In this document: one piece after another, positions 39,861 through 52,254 of the stretch | How the letters are laid out: the number at the start of each line of letters is the position of its first letter | Numbering within the stretch: position 1 is the first letter of the stretch | Source of the DNA: Pseudomonas capsici | GTDB lineage: Bacteria > Pseudomonadota > Gammaproteobacteria > Pseudomonadales > Pseudomonadaceae | DNA length: 64,000 nt | Reading direction: 5' to 3' | NCBI RefSeq assembly: GCF_017165765.1 | Contig: NZ_JAFGZD010000002.1 | Span: 124,001-188,000, forward strand | Program-made: the position numbers and the translations under genes | Notes under the pieces: generated by a model | Database searches by the model: none | Told to the model about the DNA's origin: nothing | What the model saw: only the letters and a program-made list of their open reading frames with translations

Positions 39861-41674
39861 CAATTGGGAGTGTCTGGCAGGCGCTGGACCTTGCCATCGA
39901 CGAATTCTGCCCACGGCAACTGACGCTCGACACGACGGCTCGGGCTCATGCTCAGGCTGCCCGACAGACCGTCGATGCGGCTTTCAGGCAGTGCCTTGAG
40001 CTGGCCAAGGCGCGGAGCCAGGCGATAGGCGTCGATGCCCATGGCGTAGAGGCGACCCAGGCTGCCGGATGCCTGTGGCCACTGAGCGGTCACTTGCTGG
40101 CGCAGAGGGTCGTTGGCATTGAGCAGCCATGGGGTTTCGCAGAAGCGCACGCCGTTGAGGTCCAGATACTGGGCCTGATCGTTGCTGTTGGTGAACAGGT
40201 GAGAAGTGGCGTAGACCGGAACGTCACCAGCGTACTGGAAGACCATGGTCGGCTTGATCTGCTGGGCCTGCTGCGGAGTTGCAGCGAGGAACATGAAGTC
40301 GATGTCCTGGCGGCGTGTAGGCTGTGCTGCAACCTGAGTGCCTACGGTGCTTTGCAGGCGCTGGGCGCGGCCTTCGCTGTTGCGCAACTGGAACAGGTCG
40401 GCGACTTGCTGGGCAAGCGCGACAGGCTGGTCGACGTGTTCGGCGGCGATGAGTGTGCCGCCCTTGGCTTGCCAGCTCTTGCGGAAAGCATCCAGTACAC
40501 GATCGCCCCATTCGCCTTTCGGCACCATGGCGACGGCACTGCGCTTGCCGTCTGCCCAGGCGCGACGGGCCACTTCCCGTGCTTCGTCTTCGGCGGCAAG
40601 GCCGAACTGGAACAGTTGTGCGGGACCTTCGGTATTGGAGTCGCTGTAGTTCAGGGCCAGCGTGGTCATGGGCAGTTGCTGGCGACCGTTTAGCTGTTTG
40701 ACCAGATTCTTTTCCAGCGGACCGACTACCAGTTGGGCTCCGGCGGCCTTGGCCTGACGATAGAAATCATCCATCGAGGTGACGCGCGAGCTGTCGAAGA
40801 CCTGGATGGCAGGCGGGTTCTGGCCGGCTTGCTGGGCCTGATAGTGCGCGGCCATGAAGCCTTCACGCAGCGCCTTGGCGACAGAGGCCAGTTGGCCGTC
40901 CTGTGGCAGCAGCAGGGCGATCTTGGTCAGCGGCTCGCTGGTCAGGGCGCGAAGCTGGGCGAGGGTGGTCGGCAGTTTCTGGGCGGCCGGATGTTGCGGG
41001 TTCTGTGCTTTCCAGGCGTCGATGGCAGCCTGTTGCTGTTCCAGCGTGCCGGCACCCTTGACCGAGCGGGCCAGGCTCAGCCAGCCGCCCATGTCGTCGG
41101 TGGCAGTGCTTTGCAACTGATCGGCAGGCAGGGCGGCAACAAGCGCCCAGATGGCGTCGTTGTTGGCGCTGGCGTCGTTACCTTGCAGCAGAGGGCCTGC
41201 AAACACGCGCTCGCGAGCTGCGGCGAGCGTCTGCCCGTCGGCTTCGAGTGCGCGGGCGCGGACGGCGTGGGTGCGGATCTGCTGTTCAACCGACAGTTCG
41301 CCCAGGCGTTGCAGGCTCGGATGATCCAGTGCGCTCAGTGCGGCTTTGGGTTGGTTGCGGCCCATGGCAAGTTCCGCAGCCAGGGTGCTGGCGAACACCT
41401 GCAGGCCGGGCTTCAACTGATCCAGGGGGACCTGGGCCAGAATCTGGGCGGCGCGACCGGGATTGTTCTGGCGATTCGCCAGATCTGCGGCGCTCAGGCG
41501 CAACGGGGCGGCCTGATCCGGCGTCTTGGCGGCAGCAGCCTGTTCGAGCAATTGCTCGATGGTGGCGTCGGGAGTGCGAGGCAATTCGCCAAGACTGGAT
41601 GAGGGCGAGCTGGCGCAGGCTGCCAGAAGGGCAGCGAGGCAGAGGGCAGAGAACAGCCGCAGGCAGGCGATCAT
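39860..41674 (-). CDS. lpoA: Penicillin-binding protein activator LpoA
   Basis: Outer-membrane lipoprotein (604 residues) that reaches through the periplasm to activate the peptidoglycan synthase PBP1a. The lipobox LLAAC gives an acylated Cys20. The N-terminal half is TPR-like and helical (about 30-260); the C-terminal half (about 270-600, KIALLLPQDGQLASVAKALREG) is a periplasmic-binding-protein fold. It is divergent from rsmI. Confidence 0.93.
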   Translation of the reverse strand: MIACLRLFSALCLAALLAACASSPSSSLGELPRTPDATIEQLLEQAAAAKTPDQAAPLRLSAADLANRQNNPGRAAQILAQVPLDQLKPGLQVFASTLAAELAMGRNQPKAALSALDHPSLQRLGELSVEQQIRTHAVRARALEADGQTLAAARERVFAGPLLQGNDASANNDAIWALVAALPADQLQSTATDDMGGWLSLARSVKGAGTLEQQQAAIDAWKAQNPQHPAAQKLPTTLAQLRALTSEPLTKIALLLPQDGQLASVAKALREGFMAAHYQAQQAGQNPPAIQVFDSSRVTSMDDFYRQAKAAGAQLVVGPLEKNLVKQLNGRQQLPMTTLALNYSDSNTEGPAQLFQFGLAAEDEAREVARRAWADGKRSAVAMVPKGEWGDRVLDAFRKSWQAKGGTLIAAEHVDQPVALAQQVADLFQLRNSEGRAQRLQSTVGTQVAAQPTRRQDIDFMFLAATPQQAQQIKPTMVFQYAGDVPVYATSHLFTNSNDQAQYLDLNGVRFCETPWLLNANDPLRQQVTAQWPQASGSLGRLYAMGIDAYRLAPRLGQLKALPESRIDGLSGSLSMSPSRRVERQLPWAEFVDGKVQRLPDTPN

Positions 41675-41950
41675 TGATGTGTTCCTGATACTCAAGCAAG
41701 TTAGCGGGGAATTGTACCCAAGCACTGGCCGGGGTGCGACTTCGAAGGTGTCGAAAGCAGTGATATTGGTCGTGTCATGGTTGCTCTATCGGCCAATACA
41801 GCTGATTCGAGAGTGTTTCAGTATCTTGCGACGGGGCAGAATCATGGAGTTGCTTCCTTTTATGCCCATCCCTGAATGTGTTGCACCATGGGGCAGGGTC
41901 GTAGCCTGTACAATGCGGTTTTTTCAACCATCGAAAATGAGGTCTGCGCT

Positions 41951-42823
41951 TTGACTGCTCCGGTTGTTTCAAATTCCACCCTGGGTTCGCTTTATGTAGT
42001 GGCGACGCCTATCGGCAATCTGGACGACATGAGCGTGCGGGCCTTGAAAGTGCTGCGTGACGTGGCGTTGATAGCGGCAGAAGACACTCGTCACTCCTCG
42101 CGCCTGATGCAGCATTTTGGAATATCCACGCCTCTGGCGGCCTGCCATGAACATAACGAGCGTGACGAGGGTAGCCGTTTCATCACTCGCCTGCTGGCGG
42201 GGGACGATGTTGCACTGATCTCCGATGCCGGTACGCCGCTTATTTCCGATCCCGGCTATCACCTTGTCCGGCAGGCGCGGGCGGCGGGTGTTCAGGTGGT
42301 TCCCGTGCCGGGTGCTTGTGCCTTGATCGCTGCCTTGTCGGCAGCCGGTCTGCCTTCGGACCGTTTTATCTTTGAAGGTTTTCTGCCGGCCAAGGCTGTC
42401 GGTCGCAAGGGTCGGCTTGAAATGCTGCGCGAAGAGCCGCGCACCTTGATCTTTTATGAGGCGCCGCACCGGATTCTGGAGTGTCTTCATGACATGGAGC
42501 AGGTGTTCGGCCCTGACCGGCCTGCATTGCTGGCACGGGAGCTGACCAAGACCTTTGAAACCCTCAAGGGGCTGCCGCTGGCGCAACTGCGTGCCTTTGT
42601 CGAAGGTGACAGCAATCAGCAGCGTGGCGAGTGTGTGGTGCTTGTGGCGGGCTGGACACCGCCCGAAGATGAGGATGTGGTGGGGGCCGAGGCGCGCCGG
42701 GTTCTGGATCTGTTGCTCGAGGAAATGCCTCTCAAGCGGGCGGCTGCACTGGCAGCGGAAATCACCGGTGTGCGCAAGAATCTGCTTTACCAGGTCGCAC
42801 TGGACAAACAGAAGGATCAATAA
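41951..42823 (+). CDS. rsmI: 16S rRNA 2'-O-methyltransferase RsmI
   Basis: SAM-dependent enzyme that methylates the ribose of C1402 in 16S rRNA. The 290-residue protein has the motifs LYVVATPIGNLDDMS, AAEDTRHS and SDAGTPLISDPG. No ATG fits the family N terminus; I chose the TTG at 41951 with GAGG at 41939-41942 in front. Longer frames upstream have no support. It is divergent from lpoA and upstream of rnpB. Confidence 0.93.
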   Translation: MTAPVVSNSTLGSLYVVATPIGNLDDMSVRALKVLRDVALIAAEDTRHSSRLMQHFGISTPLAACHEHNERDEGSRFITRLLAGDDVALISDAGTPLISDPGYHLVRQARAAGVQVVPVPGACALIAALSAAGLPSDRFIFEGFLPAKAVGRKGRLEMLREEPRTLIFYEAPHRILECLHDMEQVFGPDRPALLARELTKTFETLKGLPLAQLRAFVEGDSNQQRGECVVLVAGWTPPEDEDVVGAEARRVLDLLLEEMPLKRAAALAAEITGVRKNLLYQVALDKQKDQ

Positions 42824-42905
42824 GTTCCGTCTTGTGCGACAAATGCACGTCATTCTGGCTTTTAATGCTTGTTCTTGACGCCTCGTCCCGATACCCTTGG
42901 CAGCG

Positions 42906-43265
42906 GAGAGTCGATTGGACAGTCGCTGCCTCTTGTTGTTTCGCAACAAGGGGGGGAGGAAAGTCCGGGCTCCATAGGGCGGAGTGCCAGGTAACACCTG
43001 GGAGGCGCGAGCCTACGGAAAGTGCCACAGAAAATAACCGCCTAAGCACTTCGGTGCCGGTAAGGGTGAAAAGGTGCGGTAAGAGCGCACCGCACGTCTG
43101 GCAACAGGTCGTGGCAAGGTAAACCCCACTCGGAGCAAGACCAAATAGGGTTCCCAGGCGTGGCCCGCGCTGGAACCGGGTAGGTTGCTAAAGACGTCCA
43201 GTGATGGCCGTCGTAGAGGAATGACTGTCCTCGACAGAACCCGGCTTACAGATCGACTCTCCACC
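42906..43265 (+). ncRNA. rnpB: RNase P RNA (class A)
   Basis: Catalytic RNA that removes 5' leaders of pre-tRNAs. The 5' and 3' ends pair (AGAGTCGAT near 42907 with ATCGACTCT at 43252-43260). The conserved GAGGAAAGTCCGGGCTCC (42956-42973) of CR-I, the ACAGAAA segment (43027) and AGACCAAATAGGG (43138 on) are present, with the 3' end at ACAGAACCCGGCTTACAG. Size and order of helices fit the Pseudomonas type. TTGACG at 42875-42880 may be its -35; no good -10 is visible. End points are accurate within a few bases. Confidence 0.96.
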
Positions 43266-43277
43266 TTCCTTTCTCGT

Positions 43278-43302
43278 CTGCTGTTAAAGCAGCGGTTTTT
43301 CT
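43278..43302 (+). terminator. Probable rnpB terminator
   Basis: CTGCT (43278-43282) and AGCAG (43288-43292) form a short stem followed by CGGTTTTTCTT. It lies about 15 bases after the mature rnpB end. Stem is short, so moderate support. From here to about 43470 the 170 bases are AT-rich with no gene I can support. Confidence 0.55.
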
Positions 43303-43471
43303 TCTCCGTAATGCCAAAAAATTCTTACACTTAATAAATTACTTTAAGTTTGAGTCGCAATCATTTGGGCGGCTTCGTGTTTGCCTGTCAAAACCTTCGA
43401 GAAATTGTCTCTCCTCCTCCATTACCGCTCCTAAATCTCCGAAATGTAAGGGGTTTCCTTAAGACCGTGCC

Positions 43472-43501
43472 TTGACGGTGTGGTGGGCGCATTCCTATAG
43501 T
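43472..43501 (+). promoter_or_regulatory. dcw cluster promoter (PmraZ)
   Basis: TTGACG (43472-43477) and TATAGT (43496-43501) spaced by 18 bases, 74 bases before the mraZ start. The predicted transcription start near 43508 is directly followed by the three MraZ boxes. Confidence 0.8.
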
Positions 43502-43509
43502 GTGCGCAA

Positions 43510-43535
43510 GTGGCAGAAAGTGGCACGAAGTGGGT
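43510..43535 (+). promoter_or_regulatory. MraZ operator: three direct repeats
   Basis: GTGGCA, GTGGCA and GTGGGT start at 43510, 43520 and 43530, i.e. one helical turn apart with four-base spacers. E. coli MraZ binds three TGGGN repeats with the same ten-base period in the same position, so this is the autoregulatory operator of the dcw cluster. Here two of three repeats read TGGCA. Confidence 0.82.
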
Positions 43536-43574
43536 TTTTTTAGCGCGAAAAGTTAAAATTCGGAGAGTGCGCCT

Positions 43575-44030
43575 GTGTTTCGTGGTGCCAACGCAATCAA
43601 TCTCGATGCCAAGGGTCGTCTCGCCATGCCGAGCCGGTATCGTGACGAGTTGGATTCGCGTAGCTCCGGGCAACTTATCGTGACCATTGATGCCGTTGAC
43701 CCCTGCTTGTGTCTTTATCCGCTGTCCGAGTGGGAATTGATCGAGGCGAAACTTCGCGAGCTGGCTACCTTTCGCGAAGAAAACCGCCGGTTGCAGAGGC
43801 TTTTGATTGGTAACGCTGTGGATCTGGAGCTCGACGGCAGTGGGCGTTTCCTGGTGCCGCCGCGTCTTCGTGAATACGCCAGGTTGGATAAGCGTGTGAT
43901 GTTGGTTGGACAGCTTAATAAGTTTCAACTGTGGGACGAGGATGCCTGGAATGCTCTTGCCGATGCAGACCTTGCAGCCATTCAAAAACCTGGCGCGATG
44001 CCTGATGAATTACGTGACCTGATCCTGTGA
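43575..44030 (+). CDS. mraZ: Transcriptional regulator MraZ
   Basis: AbrB-like DNA-binding protein (151 residues) that forms ring oligomers and represses the dcw promoter. Two SpoVT/AbrB repeats each carry the DxKGR-type motif ([15 protein letters not shown] near 9-23 and [17 protein letters not shown] near 88-104). The start codon is GTG at 43575 with GGAG at 43562-43565. Its stop overlaps the rsmH start. Confidence 0.95.
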   Translation: MFRGANAINLDAKGRLAMPSRYRDELDSRSSGQLIVTIDAVDPCLCLYPLSEWELIEAKLRELATFREENRRLQRLLIGNAVDLELDGSGRFLVPPRLREYARLDKRVMLVGQLNKFQLWDEDAWNALADADLAAIQKPGAMPDELRDLIL

Positions 44031-44970
44031 CTATGAACAGCAGTTTTACCCACATCACCGTACTGCTCGAAGAAGCCGTCGAGGCTCTCGCTGTGCGCGC
44101 CGATGGCTGCTATCTGGACGGCACATTCGGTCGTGGCGGACATAGTCGTCTGATACTCCGGCATCTTGGGCCCGATGGCCGACTGCTGGGGTTCGACAAG
44201 GATCCTCAAGCGATTGCCACAGGGCAAGCGCTGGCGGCCGAAGACGGCCGCTTTGTCATTGTGCAGAGAAGCTTTGCCGAACTGGGCTCCGAGACTCAGG
44301 AGCGCGGGTTGGCAGGCAAGGTCAGCGGCATTCTGCTGGACCTTGGCGTGTCCTCGCCGCAACTGGACGACCCTGAGCGCGGCTTCAGTTTCATGAATGA
44401 CGGCCCGCTGGACATGCGCATGGACCCGACTCGCGGCGTGAGTGCTGCCGAGTTCATCGCAACCGCACCTGCCGAAGAAATTGCACGGGTTTTCAAGGAA
44501 TACGGTGAAGAGCGTTTCGCCAAACGCATGGCCAACGCTGTGGTTGAGCGTCGCGAAATCCAGCCTTTCGAGCGCACTGCCGATCTGGCAGAAGTCCTCA
44601 AGGTTGCCAACCCTGCCTGGGAAAAAGGCAAGAATCCGGCCACGCGGGCCTTTCAGGGCCTGCGTATTCACGTCAATAACGAACTGGGCGATCTGGAAGC
44701 CGGTCTTGAAGCGGCGCTGGACGCCCTTGAAGTCGGCGGTCGTCTGGTGGTCATCAGCTTCCACTCGCTGGAAGACCGCATCGTCAAGCTGTTCATGCGC
44801 AAGCTCGTCAAGGGTGAAGCTGACAACATGCCTCGTAACCTGCCGATCCAGTTCAAGGCCTTCGAGCCGAGGATCAAGCTTATCGGCAAGGCGCAGTTCG
44901 CTTCGGACGAAGAAACCAGAGCCAATCCACGCTCGCGCAGTGCTGTCATGCGTGTGGCGGAGAAGCTCAG

Positions 44971-44974
<4 letters not shown>
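44027..44974 (+). CDS. rsmH: 16S rRNA m4C1402 methyltransferase RsmH
   Basis: Adds the base methyl group at C1402 of 16S rRNA, the same nucleotide whose ribose is modified by RsmI encoded 1.2 kb upstream. The 315-residue protein has [11 protein letters not shown] (SAM loop), [18 protein letters not shown] and [11 protein letters not shown]. Start is either GTG 44027, overlapping the mraZ stop, or ATG 44033; I used GTG because relatives begin MT. Neither has a clear ribosome site, consistent with coupling. Confidence 0.94.
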
Positions 44975-46993
<2,019 letters not shown>

Positions 46994-46994
<1 letters not shown>

Positions 46995-48457
46995 TGGCTT
47001 TCAATCTGAGCAAGATTTTCGCTCAAACCGACCGCGATCCCCTGATTCGCGAGTTGACGCTCGACAGTCGTAATGTTCGTCCGGGAGACCTGTTCCTGGC
47101 CGTGCCCGGTATCAAGCTCGATGGCCGTGCCCACATTGCCGATGCCTTGCAGCGCGGCGCTGCGGCAGTGGCTTATGAGGCCGAAGGTTCGACGGTATTG
47201 CCTATCACCGATGTGCCGTTGATTCCGGTCAAGGGCCTGGCTGCGCAGTTGTCGGCCATTGCCGGTCGCTTCTATGGCGAGCCGAGCCGTGGTCTGAATC
47301 TGGTGGGCGTGACTGGAACCAATGGCAAGACCAGCGTCACGCAACTGGTTGCCCAGGCTCTTGATCTGCTCGGTCAGCACTGTGGCATTGTCGGTACTCT
47401 GGGGACCGGCTTCTATGGCGCGCTGCAAAGCGGTCGCCACACCACGCCTGATCCGATTTCCGTACAAGCCACCATCGCTGACCTGAAAAAGGCCGGTGCC
47501 CGCGCCGTTGCGATGGAAGTCTCCTCCCACGGCCTCGACCAGGGACGTGCCACGGCTCTGGATTTCGATGTCGCCGTACTGACCAATCTGTCCCGCGATC
47601 ACCTTGATTACCACGGCACCATGCAGGCCTACGGTGCAGCCAAGGCCAAGCTGTTTGCATGGCCGGATCTGCGTTGCCGGGTCATCAATCTGGACGACGA
47701 GTTCGGGCGTGAGCTGGCCGAGGTCAAGCATCACTCGCGGCTGGTGACCTACAGCCTGCTGGACAAAAGCGCATCGCTGTATTGCCGCGATGCGAAGTTC
47801 GATGACGACGGCGTACGCGCCACGCTGGTGACTGCGCAGGGCGAACACCTGCTGCGCAGCCGTCTGCTGGGCCGCTTCAACCTGAGCAATGTGCTGGCTG
47901 CCATCGGCGCCTTGCTGGGTCTGGAATATGCGCTGGACGAAATTCTCAAGGTCTTGCCAAAGCTGGAAGGTCCGGTCGGACGCATGCAGCGTCTTGGCGG
48001 TGGCGACAAACCTCTGGTCGTGGTCGATTACGCTCATACCCCCGATGCTCTGGAGCAGGTGCTTCATGCCTTGCGTCCACATGCCAAGGGCCGTCTGTTG
48101 TGCCTGTTCGGTTGCGGTGGCGATCGTGACAGTGGCAAGCGTCCGCTGATGGCCGAAGTGGTCGAGCGTCTTGCCGATGGTGTCTGGGTGACGGATGACA
48201 ATCCGCGCACCGAAGCACCGAGCCGGATTTTCGACGATATCCGCCCGGGTTTCGTGAACGCCGCTGCCGTGCATTTCATTGAAGGCCGTGGTCAGGCGAT
48301 TGCCGAACTGATTGCCAGCGCCGATGCCGCGGATGTCGTGGTCCTGGCTGGCAAGGGGCATGAGGATTATCAGGAGATCGACGGTCAACGCCACGCGTTC
48401 TCTGACCTGGAAGAAGCCGCCAAGGCTCTGGCCGCATGGGAGCTTGCGCATGCTTAA
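46994..48457 (+). CDS. murE: UDP-MurNAc-tripeptide synthetase MurE
   Basis: ATP-dependent ligase that adds the third stem-peptide residue. The 487-residue protein has the ATP loop GTNGKTS (about 108) and DDNPRTE near 400; DNPR is the signature for meso-diaminopimelate as substrate rather than lysine. KGHEDYQ near 455 is also typical. Its ATG overlaps the ftsI stop and its 3' end overlaps murF by eight bases. Confidence 0.97.
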
Positions 48458-49817
48458 AGCATTGACCTTCAGCGAACTGGTTGCGCCACTCGACGCTCGT
48501 TCTGTTGGCGACTGCACCTTTACCGGCGTCAGCACCGACAGTCGCGCCATCCAGCCGGGCCAATTGTTCGTGGCTCTGACCGGACCGCGTTTCGACGGTC
48601 ACGAATATCTGGATCAGGTTGCTGCCAAAGGTGCCGTGGGTGCTCTGGTCGAACGGGAAGTGGAAGGCTCGACCTTGCCGCAACTGGTCGTGCTCGATAC
48701 TCGCAAGGCGCTGGCACAGTTGGGTGCGATCAATCGCAATGCCTTTGTCGACAGGCCTGTTGCTGCAATCACCGGTTCCAGCGGCAAGACCACGGTCAAG
48801 GAAATGCTGGCCAGCATCATGCGCACTCGCGGGCCGGTTCTGGCTACCCGTGGCAACCTGAACAACGAACTGGGCGTGCCTCTGACCCTGCTTGAACTGG
48901 CACCGGAATACTCTTCGGCAGTCATCGAGCTGGGTGCCTCGCGTGTCGGCGAAATTGCCTTCACCGTCAGCCTGACAAAACCTCATGTCGCTTTGATTAC
49001 CAATGCCGGGACTGCCCATGTCGGCGAGTTCGGTGGTCCGGACCGGATCGTTGAAGCCAAAGGTGAAATCCTCGAAGGGCTCGATGCCAGCGGTATCGCT
49101 GTCCTGAACCTCGACGACAAGGCTTTCCCGATCTGGCGGCTGCGTGTCGGTGAGCGAAAAATCGTCAGCTTTGCCCTGAACAACAGCCAGGCCGACCTGT
49201 ACGCCAGCGACCTGGGGCGCGATGCGCGTGGTTGTCCGAGCTTTTTGCTGCACAGTCCGCTGGGGACTGCGCAGGTGCAATTGAACCTGCTGGGTACACA
49301 CAACGTGGCCAATGCCCTGGCGGCAGCGGCTGGTGCCTTTGCGCTGGGCGTGCCCCTGGACGGCATCGTCACGGGCCTGAACAACGTTCAGCCGGTCAAG
49401 GGGCGCACGGTTGCACAAATCGCCAGCAATGGCGTGCGGGTGATCGATGATTCCTACAACGCCAATCCTTCTTCCATAAATGCCGCTGTCGATCTGCTTG
49501 CCGACTTCCCGGGCCGAACCGTTCTGGTGCTGGGTGATATCGGTGAGCTGGGCGAGTGGGCAGAGCAGGGGCACCGCGATGTGGGCACCTATGCCGCCGG
49601 CAAGGTTTCGGCACTGTATGCCGTTGGCCCGCTGATGGCTCATGCCGTCAACGCCTTCGGCGAGAATGCGCGGCATTTTGCCAGTCAGGCCGACCTGATT
49701 GCAGCGCTGGGTGCCGAGCAAGACCCCAATACCACTTTACTGATCAAGGGTTCGCGTAGTGCCGCGATGGAAAACATCGTGGCTGCCTTATGCGGTTCTA
49801 GCCTGGAGAAACATTGA
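48450..49817 (+). CDS. murF: UDP-MurNAc-tripeptide-D-Ala-D-Ala ligase MurF
   Basis: Adds D-alanyl-D-alanine to complete the pentapeptide. The 455-residue protein has the ATP loop GSSGKTT (about 110), the [11 protein letters not shown] segment and the [10 protein letters not shown] motif near 333. The start at 48450 ([10 protein letters not shown]) lies inside the end of murE, and the stop overlaps the mraY start by one base. Confidence 0.96.
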   Translation: MLKALTFSELVAPLDARSVGDCTFTGVSTDSRAIQPGQLFVALTGPRFDGHEYLDQVAAKGAVGALVEREVEGSTLPQLVVLDTRKALAQLGAINRNAFVDRPVAAITGSSGKTTVKEMLASIMRTRGPVLATRGNLNNELGVPLTLLELAPEYSSAVIELGASRVGEIAFTVSLTKPHVALITNAGTAHVGEFGGPDRIVEAKGEILEGLDASGIAVLNLDDKAFPIWRLRVGERKIVSFALNNSQADLYASDLGRDARGCPSFLLHSPLGTAQVQLNLLGTHNVANALAAAAGAFALGVPLDGIVTGLNNVQPVKGRTVAQIASNGVRVIDDSYNANPSSINAAVDLLADFPGRTVLVLGDIGELGEWAEQGHRDVGTYAAGKVSALYAVGPLMAHAVNAFGENARHFASQADLIAALGAEQDPNTTLLIKGSRSAAMENIVAALCGSSLEKH

Positions 49818-50902
49818 TGCTGCTGCTGTTGGCCGAGTTTTTACAACAGTTTCATAAAGGCTTTGCGGTCTTCCAATACCTGACCTTGCGCGGGATCCTC
49901 GGCGTGCTCACGGCCTTGACCCTGTCGCTGTGGCTGGGGCCGTGGATGATTCGCACCCTGCAAATGCGCCAGATCGGTCAGGCCGTGCGTAACGATGGTC
50001 CGCAATCGCACCTTTCCAAGTCCGGCACCCCGACCATGGGCGGTGCCTTGATCCTGTCGTCCATCGGTATCAGTACCCTGCTGTGGGCTGACTTGAGCAA
50101 CCGCTATGTGTGGGTGGTTCTGCTCGTCACGCTGTTTTTCGGTGGCATCGGCTGGATCGATGACTATCGCAAGGTGATCGAGAAGAACTCCCGTGGCTTG
50201 CCAAGCCGCTGGAAGTACTTCTGGCAGTCGGTGTTCGGCCTGTGCGCAGCGATCTTCCTTTATACGACTGCGCCATCGGCAACCGAGACCACCCTGATCG
50301 TGCCGATGCTCAAGGATGTGCGCATCCAGCTGGGCATGGTCGGTTTCATCGTCCTGACCTATTTCGTGATTGTCGGCTCCAGCAACGCGGTCAACCTGAC
50401 CGATGGCCTGGACGGTCTGGCCATCATGCCGACCGTGATGGTCGGCGGTGCGCTGGGCATCTTCTGCTACCTGTCGGGTAACGTGAAGTTCGCCGAATAC
50501 CTGCTGATTCCCTATGTGCCTGGAGCGGGTGAACTGATCGTGTTCTCCGGTGCGCTGATTGGTGCGGGGCTCGGGTTCCTCTGGTTCAACACCTACCCGG
50601 CCCAGGTGTTCATGGGCGACGTCGGTGCCCTGGCACTGGGCGCGGCACTGGGCACCATGGCGGTGATCGTCCGTCAGGAAATCGTTCTGTTCATCATGGG
50701 CGGCGTGTTCGTGATGGAAACCCTTTCAGTGGTCATTCAGGTTGCGTCATTCAAACTGACCGGTCGCCGCGTCTTCCGCATGGCGCCCATCCACCACCAC
50801 TTTGAACTCAAGGGCTGGCCTGAACCGCGTGTGATCGTCCGTTTCTGGATCATCACCGTGATTCTGGTGCTGATCGGCCTTGCAACGCTGAAACTGAGGT
50901 AG
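49817..50902 (+). CDS. mraY: Phospho-MurNAc-pentapeptide-transferase MraY
   Basis: Integral membrane enzyme (361 residues, about ten helices) that joins phospho-MurNAc-pentapeptide to undecaprenyl phosphate, giving lipid I. Conserved aspartates appear in GWIDDYRKV (about 116), [10 protein letters not shown] (about 196) and [10 protein letters not shown] (about 269); [15 protein letters not shown] near 325 is diagnostic. ATG overlaps the murF stop. Confidence 0.97.
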   Translation: MLLLLAEFLQQFHKGFAVFQYLTLRGILGVLTALTLSLWLGPWMIRTLQMRQIGQAVRNDGPQSHLSKSGTPTMGGALILSSIGISTLLWADLSNRYVWVVLLVTLFFGGIGWIDDYRKVIEKNSRGLPSRWKYFWQSVFGLCAAIFLYTTAPSATETTLIVPMLKDVRIQLGMVGFIVLTYFVIVGSSNAVNLTDGLDGLAIMPTVMVGGALGIFCYLSGNVKFAEYLLIPYVPGAGELIVFSGALIGAGLGFLWFNTYPAQVFMGDVGALALGAALGTMAVIVRQEIVLFIMGGVFVMETLSVVIQVASFKLTGRRVFRMAPIHHHFELKGWPEPRVIVRFWIITVILVLIGLATLKLR

Positions 50903-50907
50903 ACCGA

Positions 50908-52254
50908 GTGTCTTTGATCGTTTCCGACCGCTTCCGTATCGTTGTCGGTCTAGGCAAGAGTGGCATGTCCCTGGTTCGCTTCCTGGCGAACCGGGGTGTT
51001 GCCTTTGCCGTGGCCGATACTCGGGAGAATCCTCCGGAGCTTGCGACTCTGCGTCGCGACTATCCGCAGGTGGAAGTGCGTTGTGGCGAGCTGGACGTCG
51101 AGTTTCTCTGCCGTGCCGACGAGTTGTATGTCAGCCCCGGTCTGGCCCTTGCGACACCGGCCTTGCAGGAGGCCCATGCCCGTGGCGTCAAGATGTCCGG
51201 CGACATCGATCTGTTCGCGCGTTACGCGAAGGCGCCGATCATTGCAATCACCGGTTCCAATGCGAAAAGTACCGTGACCACCCTGGTGGGCGAAATGGCG
51301 CAGGCCGCCGGCAAGCGCGTTGCGGTCGGCGGCAACCTCGGCATGCCGGCGCTGGATCTGCTCGGTGACGATGTCGAGCTGTACGTGCTTGAGCTGTCCA
51401 GCTTCCAGCTCGAAACCACTCACGAACTCAACGCCGAAGTCGCGACCGTGCTCAACGTCAGCGAAGACCACATGGACCGCTACAGCGGCCTGCCGGCCTA
51501 CCACCTGGCCAAGCACCGGATTTTCCGTGGTGCGCGGCAGGTGGTCGTCAATCGTCAGGATGCGCTGTCCCGTCCGCTGATCGTTGAAGGTCTGCCTTGC
51601 TGGACCTTCGGCCTGACCAAACCGGACTTCAAGGGTTTCGGCCTGCGTGAAGAGAGCGGCGAAAAATACCTGGCCTTCCAGTTCGACAACCTGATGCCGG
51701 TTCGCGAACTGAAAGTCCGTGGCGCACACAATCAGGCCAATGCCCTGGCTGCGCTGGCACTGGGGCACGCCGTCGGCCTGCCGTTCGACGCCATGCTGAG
51801 CAGCCTGCGCACCTTCACCGGTCTTGAGCATCGCTGCCAGTGGGTACGCGAGCTGGCTGGTGTTCAGTATTACAACGACTCCAAGGCCACCAACGTTGGT
51901 GCCGCGCTGGCGGCCATCGAAGGCTTGGGTGCGGACATTGCCGGCAAACTGGTGCTGATCGCCGGTGGCGACGGCAAGGGCGCTGACTTCAGTGGCCTGC
52001 GTGCTGCCGTCGCGGCGCACTGCCGTGCCGTGATCCTGCTGGGGCGCGATGCCGAACTGATCGCGCAGGCACTGGGCGACGCTGTACCACTGGTTCGAGT
52101 CAAGACATTGGAAGAATCCGTACAACGCAGTGCCGAACTGGCTCAAGAGGGCGATGCGGTGCTGCTGTCGCCTGCCTGCGCAAGCCTCGACATGTTCAAG
52201 AACTACGAAGAGCGCGGGCATCTGTTTGCCCGGGCCGTGGAGGGCTTGTCATGA
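50908..52254 (+). CDS. murD: UDP-MurNAc-L-alanine:D-glutamate ligase MurD
   Basis: Adds D-glutamate to UDP-MurNAc-L-Ala. The 448-residue protein has the ATP loop GSNAKST near residue 115, the YNDSKATN motif near 323 and NVSEDHMDR near 185. The start is GTG at 50908, five bases after mraY. The last codons overlap ftsW by four bases. Confidence 0.96.
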   Translation: MSLIVSDRFRIVVGLGKSGMSLVRFLANRGVAFAVADTRENPPELATLRRDYPQVEVRCGELDVEFLCRADELYVSPGLALATPALQEAHARGVKMSGDIDLFARYAKAPIIAITGSNAKSTVTTLVGEMAQAAGKRVAVGGNLGMPALDLLGDDVELYVLELSSFQLETTHELNAEVATVLNVSEDHMDRYSGLPAYHLAKHRIFRGARQVVVNRQDALSRPLIVEGLPCWTFGLTKPDFKGFGLREESGEKYLAFQFDNLMPVRELKVRGAHNQANALAALALGHAVGLPFDAMLSSLRTFTGLEHRCQWVRELAGVQYYNDSKATNVGAALAAIEGLGADIAGKLVLIAGGDGKGADFSGLRAAVAAHCRAVILLGRDAELIAQALGDAVPLVRVKTLEESVQRSAELAQEGDAVLLSPACASLDMFKNYEERGHLFARAVEGLS

